Below, piece by piece: positions 10,196 to 21,900 of a stretch of 64,000 nt of DNA. Position 1 is the first letter of the stretch; each line of letters begins with the position of its first letter. The DNA comes from Passalora sequoiae (Eukaryota; Ascomycota; Dothideomycetes; Mycosphaerellales; Mycosphaerellaceae). The stretch is taken from positions 1,932,001-1,996,000 of the forward strand of contig WSQC01000043.1 of assembly GCA_013248845.1 (NCBI GenBank). The letters run 5' to 3'. The notes beneath the pieces were generated by a model. That model was not told where the DNA came from and did no database searches. It saw nothing but the letters and a program-made list of their open reading frames with translations. The position numbers and the translations under genes were made by a program.

Positions 10196-13100
10196 CTAAG
10201 TCCTGTGTGCAACAAGACTGCTTGCCAAGGTTTCGAGCATAGTCGATCCTTTCAAGGCCAGCCTGTGGAAATGCTCGGCTTTCACTGCTGCATGCTTCGC
10301 GGTCTCAGCTGCAATAGCAGCCTGTCTGGAAGCCTGCATAGATTCACTGAGGGTCTGAACAGTCTGTCAGAAACGAACAACAAGAAAGAGAGAGCAATAG
10401 CAGAAGCGTTGACTTACGGTTGCGAATGTCAGCATCCTCAACTTCCTGTGATCATTGGGCTCACGGCTGGCTTTGGTCATCAGCTTGTCCACCAATGACT
10501 TTACGGAATTCTCGTTGACATCGTTCTGAGTATGCAATGCACTATTTTCTGCCAGGACAGCGCCACTAATCATGGAATCCGTTGTCCCTCGTGATTCGTG
10601 ACGAGATGCTGGCCAGGAGGGCGACTTGTTGAGGATTTTCCTAGCATGCTGAATGGAACTAGTCTTTCGATGAGTCGGACTCTGGTTGCGACTCAGTGGG
10701 ATCACGGGACTCTCGGTGACCCTCTCGATTGGTGGTAATGGCGGCGGAGGCTCCGTATGTTGGGTCTTCTTGTCACGTTTGCCATGAAGTAGGCCTTGGA
10801 TTTTGTCGAAGACAAGACGACTCTTTGAGCGTGATCTAGGCGTCTTTGACTGACTGTTACTGATCGATTTCGTTCGGGCTGGGCCCGAGGTACTGTTGCG
10901 GCCGCGAGTGCGTTCAGAATGAGGATTTGAAATTTCTGGTGCCGTGAGCGGTATTCTGGAAGTCTTCTTGGATTCAGCAGCGGCCGTCGTTTGTGCAAAG
11001 CCTGCGCGCTCAGCCAGACCAACTCTAGCAGCACGCACGCTACCAGGAGTGCGGCTGTCAAGTCCCAGCGTGGGCGACGAGTTGCGGCTAGAGTGTCCGA
11101 TGGAGTTATTCGTGGCTCGCTTGGCAACAGGATGATGCGCTGACGTACCGCTGGAGGGATATCCAATAGAACGAGCCGGATCTTTTGGAGGAACCGCGGG
11201 TGATGCCGCGTTAGTGCCTGAGGTCCTATCGGACCCTGTGGAAGTCTTTGGAGCAGATCGCGTGCTATCTGACCATTTGCTGACAGTAGGAACGTGGTGT
11301 GCTTGAGAGACATTCTTTGTCGAGACACAAGAGCCATCGTCAGCAGGGGGCTCGGGGAGATCTTTGAAGGTGACACGTGAGGTGCGAAGGTCAGGTGGCT
11401 CTCCGTGGAGGTACAGCTCTGCTGCAGCTGCAGTCGCGCTGAATGACACATTGGCACTATGCCGAGGACCTCGCTGTAGCCTGAGGCCTGAGAACATCGA
11501 ATGCACTGCCCCATCGTCGGCATCGTATTTTGGTGGCGATCCTTCGCCATTGAGCTTCGAGAGTGTACGTCGAAGTTGGTTGCTCGCATCCTCGTCTGTG
11601 CCGATGACGCCAAGGTATGGCGTACCAGATGCTTTGCAGCCGCTTTCACTGTCCAATGCGGTGGTATCAATCGCTCGGGCGTCGCTTCCCTGGTTGTTCT
11701 CTTGCTCGAGTAGCTGATCGTGCGAGACACTGCCCTCCTGCAGGGCTTCAGCAAAGGTAGGCAAGCTGTTTTCGTTGCGCATGCTATCAATGAGTGTTGT
11801 GCTTGACGACAATTTCATGAGAGGAAGTGTCGCTTGCGAATGTATAGTCTGAAGCGGCCCCGTGAAAGGGCTGCACGATGGCGGCGCTCTGGTAAATTTT
11901 GGCTCAGCCTGCTCCCAAATTCTAGGTATGCCCGTCTCGGAACTGATGCTGCGACTAACGCTTGATGTTCGCTCAATGGGCGAAGCGCTGTCGTCAACGA
12001 CCTGTGACGTTTGTCCAAGCTTTTCTTGCGCTGATTTGCGTGTACCGTCGCTACCCAAGGCATCTTCATCAAGACGTGCCGTGGCAACCGTCGATACTGT
12101 ACTGGCAGTGCTGTCGTTCGTGTTGGCTCGCTGGAGCTCTCTGCGCTTTATCCCTTGGCCCAAAACTTTCATCGTATGTGGTGACACCTTCTTGCGAGCT
12201 TCCAACGAGGGGCTTGTGGCGGCCCTTGGGGCGTCGTGCGAAGCAGAATCCCGGATCTTGATATTGACCAAGGTGCCATTACCTTTGCCAGTGATCGGAA
12301 TGCGAGACTTGACTTTGTGCTCACACACAGGAGTGTCGTCCGACGGCTCCGACGGCGAAGTGATCCTCGACGGGACTGAGCCACTCCGAGGACGAGGTCG
12401 CGAGAAGTTAGCTGGCGATCGGTCTTGTGTTGCTGCTTTCGGCGTCGATGGGACGGGTTCCTTGGTGAAGTCTGTAAAACCTACAGTCTTATCAAGCGAA
12501 TCTCTACCTGGCTGTTTCAGATTGCCAAAGTCGATCCGAGCACGAAGAGACTCCTTCCTTGCTGGGTACATGGAGGCACTTGGGTCGCGACTGCCGCACG
12601 AACGTTGTAGTGCATCATTTGCAATTTTGGTGACGACAACGGTCGACTCGCTTGGCGACTGTGGTGGATCCTGGTCGCTGTTGCTGTTTCTAGACTTCGA
12701 CTCGGGGGCGCTGACGAAGGATGGAGTCGAGGAAGCGGTCGATATTTTGCTATCTCTGGCATTTGTGAAGACCTTAGTCATCTCACTCGCAGCGGTTATC
12801 ATGCTCAGCGCGGCGGAAGCTCTACGTGGAATGCTGCTTGGTGTTGCAGTGACACGCTTGCTGGGTGTACATCGGCGTTGGTCTGGTGTGCTAACTGATC
12901 GCGGAGTCAAGGCTGGATAGTCGCTCTTAACGCCATCAACATCGCGCTGCAATGGTTGCTCAGCTGCGTCGAGGAGGCAGCGACCGTCCTTGGAAGGACT
13001 CATGGTGTTGGCTAATGCGACAATTGGGCGTGACGGCAGTGGCTTGTCTGTGAAAGAGCGCCTTGGTATGCCGGATGCCTCAGCGGTCATGACGCGTGGA

Positions 13101-13363
13101 ATTGATGCTGGGCCTTGCGGCAGTCGTGGCAGTCGAGAGATTGGCGGTGTGGTGCTTGGACTGTTGGCTCTTGCAGCAGAGGCGCGAGTGGGCTTCAAGA
13201 GGTTCTGCGATGGCGGAGTGACCTTGCGCGGTGGGGGAGAAGCATGCTCATCCTCTTGCAGGCTGATATAGGAAGACGATCTGTGGATCGCAAATATGCT
13301 GGTGGCATTGTCATGAGGATGCGGTGTGCGTGTATTGATACCGCGGTCAGCGAGTGGCATCAT
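10196..13363 (-). CDS. Large Ser/Pro-rich disordered protein with C-terminal helix
   Basis: I do not recognise the family. Two exons: 13363-10418 and 10363-10196, joined by a 54-nt intron (GTAAGT / CTGACAG), give about 1037 residues. The start is the ATG at 13363 (MMPLADRGINTR); the frame upstream of it has no ATG. Most of the protein is Ser, Thr, Pro, Arg and Lys with many SP/TP and basic clusters, typical of a disordered, phosphorylated scaffold. A PxPPLPPIERV segment resembles an SH3-binding stretch. The second exon adds an Ala-rich helix with TVQTLSESMQASRQAAIAAE near its start. Without the intron the protein would end in an unrelated tail, so splicing is well supported. A cytoskeletal or polarity role is possible but not shown. 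Confidence 0.75.
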
Positions 13364-14387
13364 TGTTTTGTGTGGACAATAAGGTGAAGTCGAAGATGCC
13401 CGAAGTAAAATTGGATGTTGTGGTGGATGAAGTGAGATGGTCTTGGTGGGGGTCGAAGCTGGAAGCACTGGCTCAAAGCGCGACTCGACTCGACGAAGCG
13501 AGAGGAGCCCTCGAAGGGTTCAAGTGTCATCAGAGGGCAGATGAGGCATCACGTCGAGCAACGGCGAGAAGGGGCAGAGATGGACAAACGCGCGGTCAAG
13601 CATGAGACGGGAGTCTGCATCTACTGCCTACTTCGGCTGTCGTCGTTTGTCAACGAACAGCTCAGTGCTGAGTCTGACAGGGATCTTCGGGGTATGTATT
13701 ATGTCCATGACAGTGTGAGCTATGCACTTTACCTACAAATCTTGCCAAACTCATGATACACGTATGAGGATTTCGAGCACTCACGGCTTTGACTGTGTTC
13801 GTTCGTGAGGTTGATATCAATCATACAAGAGCAGAGTCTCGAGTCTTGTGCTACCGCTTCAGAGGAAAGCGCGGTCGTGGCGCGGATACCCGCAGCGCGG
13901 TATTTGGGTGCTGGGACACTGAATTATGGAGTGTACTTGGAGGATGCATACATGTATACGATATTCTCGTGCCCTTCACCATGTCCTAGGAGATCATGTT
14001 CCTGACTGTACATACTGTTTCTACGCGACACCCTACAAGATGGTCAGGCAGTTTTGCGGCTGCCATTTGGACGATTGTGTAGAGCTCTGATCGGCATTTC
14101 AGAGCCACGCTTACGATCAGAGGGTAGCGTTTGTGGCGATGATGGAGATAATGCTGGCGGTATATCGTATGATACGTGTCGAAGTAAATGGAGTGAGGTC
14201 GCGACTTCCGCGCGTGAGTAAAGTCTTGGCAACTGCTAGTCCGCCCGGCAGGACCCTTGCGACAGGGGTTAGAGTAGAGTGCTGCTAAGCGAAGACGGGC
14301 AGGCGCGCTCCAGCAAAATCATCTCCGACCACTTTTCTTCTCTTTCACTTTCACCCTGTGGTCGACAAGTCAGCAGCTCCTATCAAA
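13364..14387. other. Divergent intergenic region, about 1 kb
   Basis: Lies between two divergently transcribed genes and presumably holds both promoters and leaders. Only short open frames without family features are present. A CT-rich leader (about 14330-14360) precedes GWT1. Confidence 0.5.
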
Positions 14388-16075
14388 ATGACGCCGGAAT
14401 ACAAGGCGCAAAAGGAAGCATCCGTCTCGTTTCTAGGAGGCGGCGGGTTCTGGGAGATCAATCATGTCTCGCTAGTGGCTCCCGTACAACATCACGTTCC
14501 ACGTACCTGACCGAAGCTAATCTGTTGCTGCAGGCCGCCGCCTTTCTCTGGGCCATGCTACAATCACGACAACATTTCTTCAAACGTTATACCTTCGCGG
14601 CAGCTTTTACCGACTTCTTGATACAGTGCTGCGCAATTCTGTTCGCAACGACGGTGTACTCTGGTGCTCCGCAAGTGCTCAATGGCCTATTGATCTTACC
14701 AGCATTGGCGGCGTATCTACAGCCCAGTCAGGACGCGAAGAAGGATGTCATATCCTCTGCGAAGGCTTCCATCGCTGGGACCAAGGTCCCCGCGGACGGC
14801 AAAGCGACCGAACCCAAGGACGAGGAAGTAAAGGATGATCGTGATCCTCTCCCTGTCAAACCTTTTGTGACCACTTACCGAGGGGCCATGATGATCATTA
14901 CTTGTGCGTGTATCCTGGCTGTGGACTTTCCTACCGTCTTTCCCCGACGCTTCGCCAAGACGGAGTCCTTCGGGAAATCGTTGATGGATTTGGGAGTCGG
15001 CTCCTTTGTCTTCTCTGCGGGTGTGATCGCTGCTCGTCCTCAACTCAAGGAAAACCAGATCGGGTCGCGTTCCCTGCTCGTGCGGCTGAAGACTGCCCTG
15101 CGACACTCTCTGCCACTTTTTGCGCTCGGGATCATTCGTCTGGTAAGTGTCAAAGGTCTTGACTACCAAGAGCATGTCAGCGAATATGGTGTACATTGGA
15201 ACTTCTTTTTCACGCTTTCCCTGCTTGGGCCTGCGGTGGCTATCCTGGAACCAGTACTGCGATTTGTCAGGTCTTGCGGCTTCTTCGCCTTCGCTCTGGC
15301 GATCGGCTATGAACTAATTCTGTTTTGCGTGCCCGGTATGAAAGTGTACATCATCCTGTCCGAGCGCAAACCTGGCGACTTCATATCCCAAAATCGAGAG
15401 GGACTCTTCTCATTCATTGGATATTTGGCGATCTTCATTGCTGGCATGGGCATTGGACTAAATGTCCTGCCAAGAGATCCCGAACCCGAAGACCCTAGAG
15501 CAGTACAAAAGGACCCAATGGACGAAGACGCCGACTGGTTAGCATCAGTCATCGGAGGCTCAGCTGAAGCTCCTGAGCAGAAGGCACCTCAGGTGGAAGT
15601 ACCTCAGCTGAAGCCAGAGCTGCCAAAGACCGCGCTACCTCGACTCGCGATGTGGACTGGCATGTGGTTCATATTCGCTGGCTGGGCAATGTGGCGGTAT
15701 GGCCCACGTTTACACGTATCGCGACGCATGGCCAATCTGGCATATGTATGCTGGGTCTGCTCATTCAATACAGCTCAGCTCCTGCTTTTTGCGCTCATCG
15801 AGCGGATCTTCTTCCCAAACATTCATGATACAAAGAGCAGAACGGTCGAGAGGCAGCGCATACAGGATGCTACCAGTAGAGTCATGCGTGCGTTCAATCG
15901 CAATGGCTTGGCTCTGTTCTTGCTGGCCAACTTATTGACTGGCGCTGTCAATATGACGATGCCGACATTACATATGGCTGACGTGCCGGCCATGACTGTG
16001 CTGGTGACGTACATGGGTATTCTATGTACTGTTGCACTGGCATTAGATCATTATGATGTCTCCATCAAGCTGTAA
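14388..16075 (+). CDS. GWT1: GPI-anchored wall transfer protein 1 (inositol acyltransferase)
   Basis: Acylates the inositol of glucosaminyl-phosphatidylinositol in the endoplasmic reticulum, an early step of GPI-anchor synthesis (PIG-W in animals). Exon 1, 14388-14483, begins MTPEYKAQKEASVSFLGGG and contains FWEINHVSLVAP, matching the family's usual N-terminus. A 50-nt intron (GTACAA ... TGCTGCAG) leads to exon 2, 14534-16075, for 545 residues in all. Many hydrophobic segments follow, as expected for this polytopic family. An upstream in-frame ORF start does not include the correct first exon, so the spliced ATG is preferred. A Pro/Glu-rich loop near DPEPEDPRAV sits between membrane segments. 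The family is usually near 500 residues, so this copy is slightly long. It is the target family of antifungals such as fosmanogepix. Confidence 0.93.
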
Positions 16076-16508
16076 ATATGCATATACTGCCAGTGAATGT
16101 ATGTAAATATCGAGAGCGAAACGAGCCAGCATTGCAAAAGTATAAATCAAGCTATCTGGTCCGCGTCTCCGCTGGACTGGTCTCTGGTACGCAGCCTCGA
16201 TATGAAATGCTAGCCCAATACGATGCCTGCACTTGCTTGAGAGTCGCGTTCATGGACCTTATCACTATCAAGCTCAGTGGTCAACTACTCCAGTCTCTTT
16301 TGGGCCTAGCGAGCTTAATAAGTGTTCGAGACATCGTGAATGTCTCTTCGCCATATCCCGTCGTGACCTTGCTCCCTGAGTTTGCGCGTGCTGCAGCTCT
16401 ATCAACATCATCAAAGCGCCGCGACACGTAGCCCGAGGGCTGTCAAGATTATCTCCAGTATGATCACTCCTTCTGTTCGTCCTAAAATGACCGATCATGA
16501 TCATATAT
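16076..16508. other. Convergent intergenic region
   Basis: 433 bp between the 3' ends of GWT1 and the amidase. No gene or clear element seen; it should hold both terminators. Confidence 0.5.
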
Positions 16509-18254
16509 TTACGACTCCATCCAATGACCACCAACCTCCCAAGCCTTAGCAGCCCTAAAAATACTCCCCTCATCAAACCTTCTCGCCACAACCTGCATCC
16601 CAATCGGCAACCTCTCCTCCCTACCCATAACCTTTCCCCGTCCCACCGGCATCGACATCGCCGGGTGTCCCGTAATATTGAACGGCGATGTATTCAACGT
16701 ATTGCCAATAGCAGGTTCGCACAAATCCATAATGCTCTCACTGTGCCCGTTCGGATTGGTCTCTGACTTTAGAGCACTTCTCGGAATCGGCGGCGCTACA
16801 GTAGGAGTGACGGGAGTTAGTAGGACGTCGATTTCTTCGAAAGCTTTATCGTACGCTGCGCGTAACTCGTGGACGTGCATGTGTGCTTTGCGGACCAGGG
16901 CCGGGCCGTACTTTTGTTCGAGACGCGTAGCGTTCATGAGGAGGTTGACGACGGCTGGGTTGCGGTTTGAGAGGATGTCAAAGAAGGTCTGATCAACTGG
17001 GAGAGGGTCGAGGCCGGGCATGGTGTGACCCAGTTGGTCGCTGGGCTTGTTGGCGATGAAGTGAGGCATGGCTGATCGAGTGGCGATGGTCCAGATGGCG
17101 GCGCCGTGGGCGTGCATAGGTATGGAGACATTTTTGACTTCTGCTCCGAGGGATATGAAGCGGTTCGCGGCGTTTCTTACTGTTGCTGCGACGTTGGGAT
17201 CAAGTCCAGCGACTTCGAAGGACTCTCGGAGTACGCCGATTCGTAGACCTTTGGCGGCTGCTTCTGTTGTCCACTCATCATCGGCTTTCTTTTGTGCTAC
17301 CCAAGTGTTGAGATCCTCAAGATAGTGTGGCACTTGCGAAGGCATTGGTGACTCGGGACTCATTCGCGGATCTATGCCATCATAGCCAGCGAGCACACCA
17401 AGGAGTAGTGCGATATCTTCGACCGTCCTTGCCATAGGCCCGGTATGATCAATCATGGGGCATAAAGGTGCTATACCAGTATATGGCACAAGTCCGTGTG
17501 TAGGCTTCAAGCCAAATATGCCGCTATAGCATGCAGGCAATCGAATACTGCCACCCTGGTCACCACCGATAGCTAGATCAACGCCCGCTCCAAGCGCATA
17601 ATCTCTGTTGTCTTTCGCATCCTTTCGTGCTTGCTCAACATCTCCAATGCTCACAAGAGCAGCACAGCCACTGCTGCTACCACCCGTTGCGTAGCCTGGC
17701 AACCAGGCATTGTGTACCACGCCGGACGCCGAAGTGAGGCTGAGTGCGAACGCAGAAAAGTTTTCGCACGTTGCTGTACCTTTGACCATGCCTCCTGCAG
17801 CCAAGACTCTGCTCACGACCGTTGCATCGATGGAGCTAATTGGATGCTCGCCATCCTTGAAATGCTTCGGTGAGCAGCCGAGTCCCAGAGGCAGACCTCC
17901 TACCGAAACATTGTCCTTGAATACGACGGTCTTGCCGACGAGAGTCGATGACGTCGGACTTATTGCTTCCAGTGTAGCTTTATGTGCCCATCCGTTGAGC
18001 GGATTGTCCTTGGAAGTGGGTGTATCAAAGCTGCGCTTGCCTCCTTTTACTGGTATTGGACGAAGTCGCGGATCCTCGTATTCAGGCAAGGTCTGGACCT
18101 CGTGGCAGACTGCATCGAAGCTGTTGGCGAATAGCAAGAAGGCTGATTCGTTTGTGCTGCCCGGCTCAATCGAGAAATTGTTCGTGTTGCATATCGCTTT
18201 CAGGTCGTCGATAGTGCAGGTCGGTTCGTCTGAGGAAAGAGCTATGATGGACAT
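16509..18254 (-). CDS. Amidase-signature family enzyme
   Basis: Hydrolyses an amide to acid and ammonia; the specific substrate is unknown. The 581-residue protein shows the Ser-cisSer-Lys triad: Lys in VVFKDNV, cis-Ser in the GGSSSG loop, and nucleophile Ser in GGDQGGSIRLPA. The conserved GLKPTHGLVPYTG follows. The start is the ATG at 18254 (MSIIALSSDEPT). The frame remains open further upstream, but a strong intron (GTAAGC ... TTACAG, 18343-18260) lies directly before this ATG and removes the extra codons, so it is treated as a 5' UTR intron. The gene is divergent from the hydantoinase/oxoprolinase, which suggests joint nitrogen-salvage use. No signal peptide is seen, so it is probably cytosolic. 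Confidence 0.88.
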   Translation of the reverse strand: MSIIALSSDEPTCTIDDLKAICNTNNFSIEPGSTNESAFLLFANSFDAVCHEVQTLPEYEDPRLRPIPVKGGKRSFDTPTSKDNPLNGWAHKATLEAISPTSSTLVGKTVVFKDNVSVGGLPLGLGCSPKHFKDGEHPISSIDATVVSRVLAAGGMVKGTATCENFSAFALSLTSASGVVHNAWLPGYATGGSSSGCAALVSIGDVEQARKDAKDNRDYALGAGVDLAIGGDQGGSIRLPACYSGIFGLKPTHGLVPYTGIAPLCPMIDHTGPMARTVEDIALLLGVLAGYDGIDPRMSPESPMPSQVPHYLEDLNTWVAQKKADDEWTTEAAAKGLRIGVLRESFEVAGLDPNVAATVRNAANRFISLGAEVKNVSIPMHAHGAAIWTIATRSAMPHFIANKPSDQLGHTMPGLDPLPVDQTFFDILSNRNPAVVNLLMNATRLEQKYGPALVRKAHMHVHELRAAYDKAFEEIDVLLTPVTPTVAPPIPRSALKSETNPNGHSESIMDLCEPAIGNTLNTSPFNITGHPAMSMPVGRGKVMGREERLPIGMQVVARRFDEGSIFRAAKAWEVGGHWMES

Positions 18255-18259
18255 GTTGC

Positions 18260-18343
18260 CTGTAACGTCTGACTCTGGATTGTGGATCGTGCGAATATAG
18301 GGCAACATGAATGCAACTTGAAGTATGAGTGAGCGATGCTTAC
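18260..18343 (-). other. Putative 5' UTR intron of the amidase
   Basis: GTAAGC donor and TTACAG acceptor bracket 84 nt, and the acceptor lies five bases before the ATG at 18254. Upstream of the donor, the exon contains ATGs out of frame with the amidase, which could act as short upstream reading frames. Confidence 0.6.
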
Positions 18344-18931
18344 CTTTGGTCTCGAGTGTACGCAATCATTGACATTGAGTACCATCCGTGTTCTACCAAT
18401 TGCATATCACAAACCGTCCCATTGCAGCAGGCGTATGGCCATCCTGACAGGCGGCGATGAGCCATGTCCATGCTGCCGCGCATGCAGTCATAACGCCGCG
18501 GGTCCATACTGTCGCCTCAGCGTTGGCCGTGACTTGGGCGTCTGATAGCGCAAGAATGTGTGCTGATGCATTCAGACGGATCGAAGCGAGAGCTGGATGC
18601 TGTTCGGCAGCAAGCAACTGCCGTCCGAATAAAAGCCGATATCGAGCTCGCTCCTTTTCGCTTCCATTTCCCATTCATGTTTCCACTTCCCCTCCCCGTC
18701 CCCATGTCACTGATAAAGATATCGGCACACGTTGCAGATTGAGCCAGAAGTCCTAGCCATGCCTATCGCCACTGAGCTTCGATGGCGAGAGACACGGCGA
18801 CTATGGTACCAAGCAATGAGACGCGATAGGAAGTACAGCGACGCGTCTCTCGACACAGATCTAATGTAAGTACTTCAGCTATCTCGCGTCTGGTAGGTAG
18901 TTCAGCCGCTGTATCTCTTGTCACTCTATCA
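18344..18931. promoter_or_regulatory. Shared divergent promoter with a GATA-site cluster
   Basis: The span between the amidase leader and the oxoprolinase ATG holds six matches to HGATAR, the site of fungal GATA factors such as AreA/Nit2. They are TGATAG at 18543, TGATAA at 18711, CGATAG (reverse) at 18763, CGATAG at 18824, AGATAG (reverse) near 18880 and TGATAG (reverse) near 18926. About two would be expected by chance. Both flanking genes release nitrogen, so nitrogen-metabolite control is plausible; this is inference. Confidence 0.5.
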
Positions 18932-21900
18932 ATGGCTTCTTCTACTTCAATTACAGATACATACCGTCTAGGCGTGGACGTGGGAGGTACCTTCACCGAT
19001 GCCTGCGTCTTCTCGCCACGAGGCAAGATCTTTCGCGCCAAAGTACCCTCTACGCCCCACGATCAATCCATTGGTGTCAAGGACAGCATAGACAAGGTGC
19101 GCGCCGTCATCGATGCAGAAGAGGACTTTACAGGCAAGTTTGGAGCTCTTCATCATGGGTCGACAGTCGCGACCAACGCACTCCTCGAAGGTAAAGGAGT
19201 TCCAGCCGCGCTCGTCGTTACAGAAGGTCACAAAGATGTGCTTGTCGCGAGACGATCACAAATACCTGGTGGTCTAGCAAGCTGGATCAACTGGGATCCG
19301 CCAGCGCCACTCATTCCATTGGAACGGACACTACAAGTACCAGAGAGGATTGGTGTAGACGGCGAGGAAGTCAAGCCAGTCGACAAAGATGCCCTGCGGA
19401 AGGAACTGCTTACCGTAAAAGGCAAGGTCCAAGCCGTCACAGTGAGTCTACTGAATTCGTGGGTGTCTGGCGAGCACGAGAGACAAGTCGGCGAAATCGT
19501 CAAAGAAGTGCTTGGAGACGATGTTGAGGTCTCATTGTCGCACGAAGTGCTGCCGGAGCTGGGCGAATATGAAAGGACAGTCACCGCAGCCGCCAACTCG
19601 GTAGTCAAGCCCGAAGTCAAACGTTACATGAAAGGTCTTAGCGACAAGCTTACAAAGGACACACCAACTGTGCGCATTTTAAAGAGCGATGGAGGTCTCA
19701 CGAATCTAGAGCTGGCTGGAGAACTGCCTGTTAACATTCTGATGTCTGGTCCCGCCGGTGGTGTTCGAGGCATCACCAGCATTATCGCCAATGCCACTGA
19801 GCACAAAAATCTGATCACGCTTGATATGGGCGGAACCTCAACCGATGTGGCTCTAATCGCCAATGCTCAGCCGTCGTTGCGACGAGAAACTATGGTTGGC
19901 GATCTTGCGGTGCGTTCACCCAGCGTGGACGTAAGGACGATCGGTGCAGGAGGCGGCAGCTTGGCTTTCTACTCAAAGCTTACGAATACACTTCGCGTCG
20001 GTCCAGAAAGCTCTGGCGCAGTTCCTGGACCTGCGTGTTATGGAAGAGGTGGGACACAAGCGACTGTCACAGACGCTAATCTGGTGCTTGGATACCTACC
20101 AGAAACGCTACTCGGGGGAGACTTCAAGCTCGATGTTGCAGCTGCTCGTGCCGCGGTAGGTGCATTGGCAGAAGAGATGGGTAAGCCACTGCTCGAGACG
20201 GCAGAAGCCATCATCGACCTGGCCAACGAGGCAATCTATGGTGCCCTTCGTCTAGTCTCTGTCGAGCGCGGTCACAACCCTGCGGACTTTGCACTGGTCG
20301 CCATCGGTGGTGCTGGTCCGATGTGTGCCAATGGTGTGGGCAAGCTTCTTGGTGCGTGGCCGGTAATCATTCCGGCTGCTCCTGGTATTCTATGCGCTCA
20401 GGGTGACGCGACTACCAAGATGAGCCATGAACTCTCTGCGTCCTTCATTCAGCTGCTTTCTCACACAACGATGGAAACGCTTCGGGAAGAGTGGCAAAAT
20501 CTGCGAAAGAGATGTGAAATCATCATGAAGGAGGCCATGGACATACCCGATCCAGCTCTTGATGTCGTATATACTGCTGCTCTCCGCTACAAAGGCCAAG
20601 CGTTGGAGCTAGGTATAACGCTAAACGAGAACGATCTTGCTCAGCCAATGGAGCAGTTCGAGAGAGTGGCACACCAAAAGTTCGACAAAGTTCACGAACA
20701 ACAATTCAGCTATACCTTGGAGAACTTCCCGCTGGAGTTGACTCGCCTTACGGTCACTGTCGTCGATGCATCACCCGAAATCGAAGTGCCTGTTATACCC
20801 GAAGCAGAGACTGCTACGCCGCCAGAAACGGCCATATTGCTGAAGAAGACCATCGTTGTTCAAGGTAAAGAGCATGAAGCTACCTTCTGGGACCGGGCTT
20901 CTATCACGAAAGCGGGCTACAAGGTGCAAGGGCCTGCTGTTATCACTGAAATGGACGCGAACACACTCATCGCACCTGGCTTCGAGGGTACTGTTGACAC
21001 CGTCGGTAACATCTGTATTACACCCATGCCTGGCAACGAACAGCCTACCTTCAAGTCGAAGTTCGAGAGTACCGTATCGAACAAGACCCAAGCACAGAAG
21101 GAGGCAGAAGCTCGCAAAGTTGTGGAAGAAATTCCAACTGTGCCCACGTTAATCAGCAGCTCTCTTGCTTCGATCCGCCAGGAAATGGACACGCTCATGC
21201 TGCGCTGCTCTATGTCGCCGGCTATCCGTGAGCAGCAAGACGAGTTCAATGTCATCACCAATGCTGCCGGACAAATGTTAGTTGGCCAATTTGGCTCCTT
21301 TATTGGCCAGTTCCTCAAGATCTGGAATCACAAGCTTGAGAAAGGAGAGGTTGACGATATCGAAGAAGGAGACGTATTCATCACGAATGACGTCTACGAG
21401 GTCGAAGGTGCGGTATCACATCTGAACGATGTCATCGTCCTGCTACCAATCTTCTTCGAAAACAAGCTGGTAGGCTGGGCAGCCAACTTCGGCCATATGA
21501 CTGATGTGCAAGGACAAGTACCTGGCTCGATGTCCATCAACGCACAGACAATATTCGATGACGGCCTTCAGATCCCAACCATGAAGCTGTTCGAGCGCGG
21601 GAAAATGAACCGATCTATTGTTGAGCTCATTTGCCGCAATAGTCGTCAACCTGAATGGCTGCGCTCCGACTTGCTCGCTCTCATCTCTGCATGTCGTACT
21701 GCTGCTACCAGAGTCTGCGAGCTCTGCTCGCGATTTGGAGCCGAAGTTTATGCTGCTTCGACTGATATCCTGCTGGACCGTACTAGGACTGCCATTAGCA
21801 AGATCATCGAAGAACACATGACTGATGAAGAATCCAGCTTCGTGGACTTTGTTGATGACGATGGCCACGGCAAAGGTCCGTTCGCGCTGAAGTGCACCTT

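Noticed and set aside
11862..12920. 352-codon plus-strand frame
   Set aside because: Antisense shadow of the Ser-rich disordered protein gene; long only because of its codon bias.
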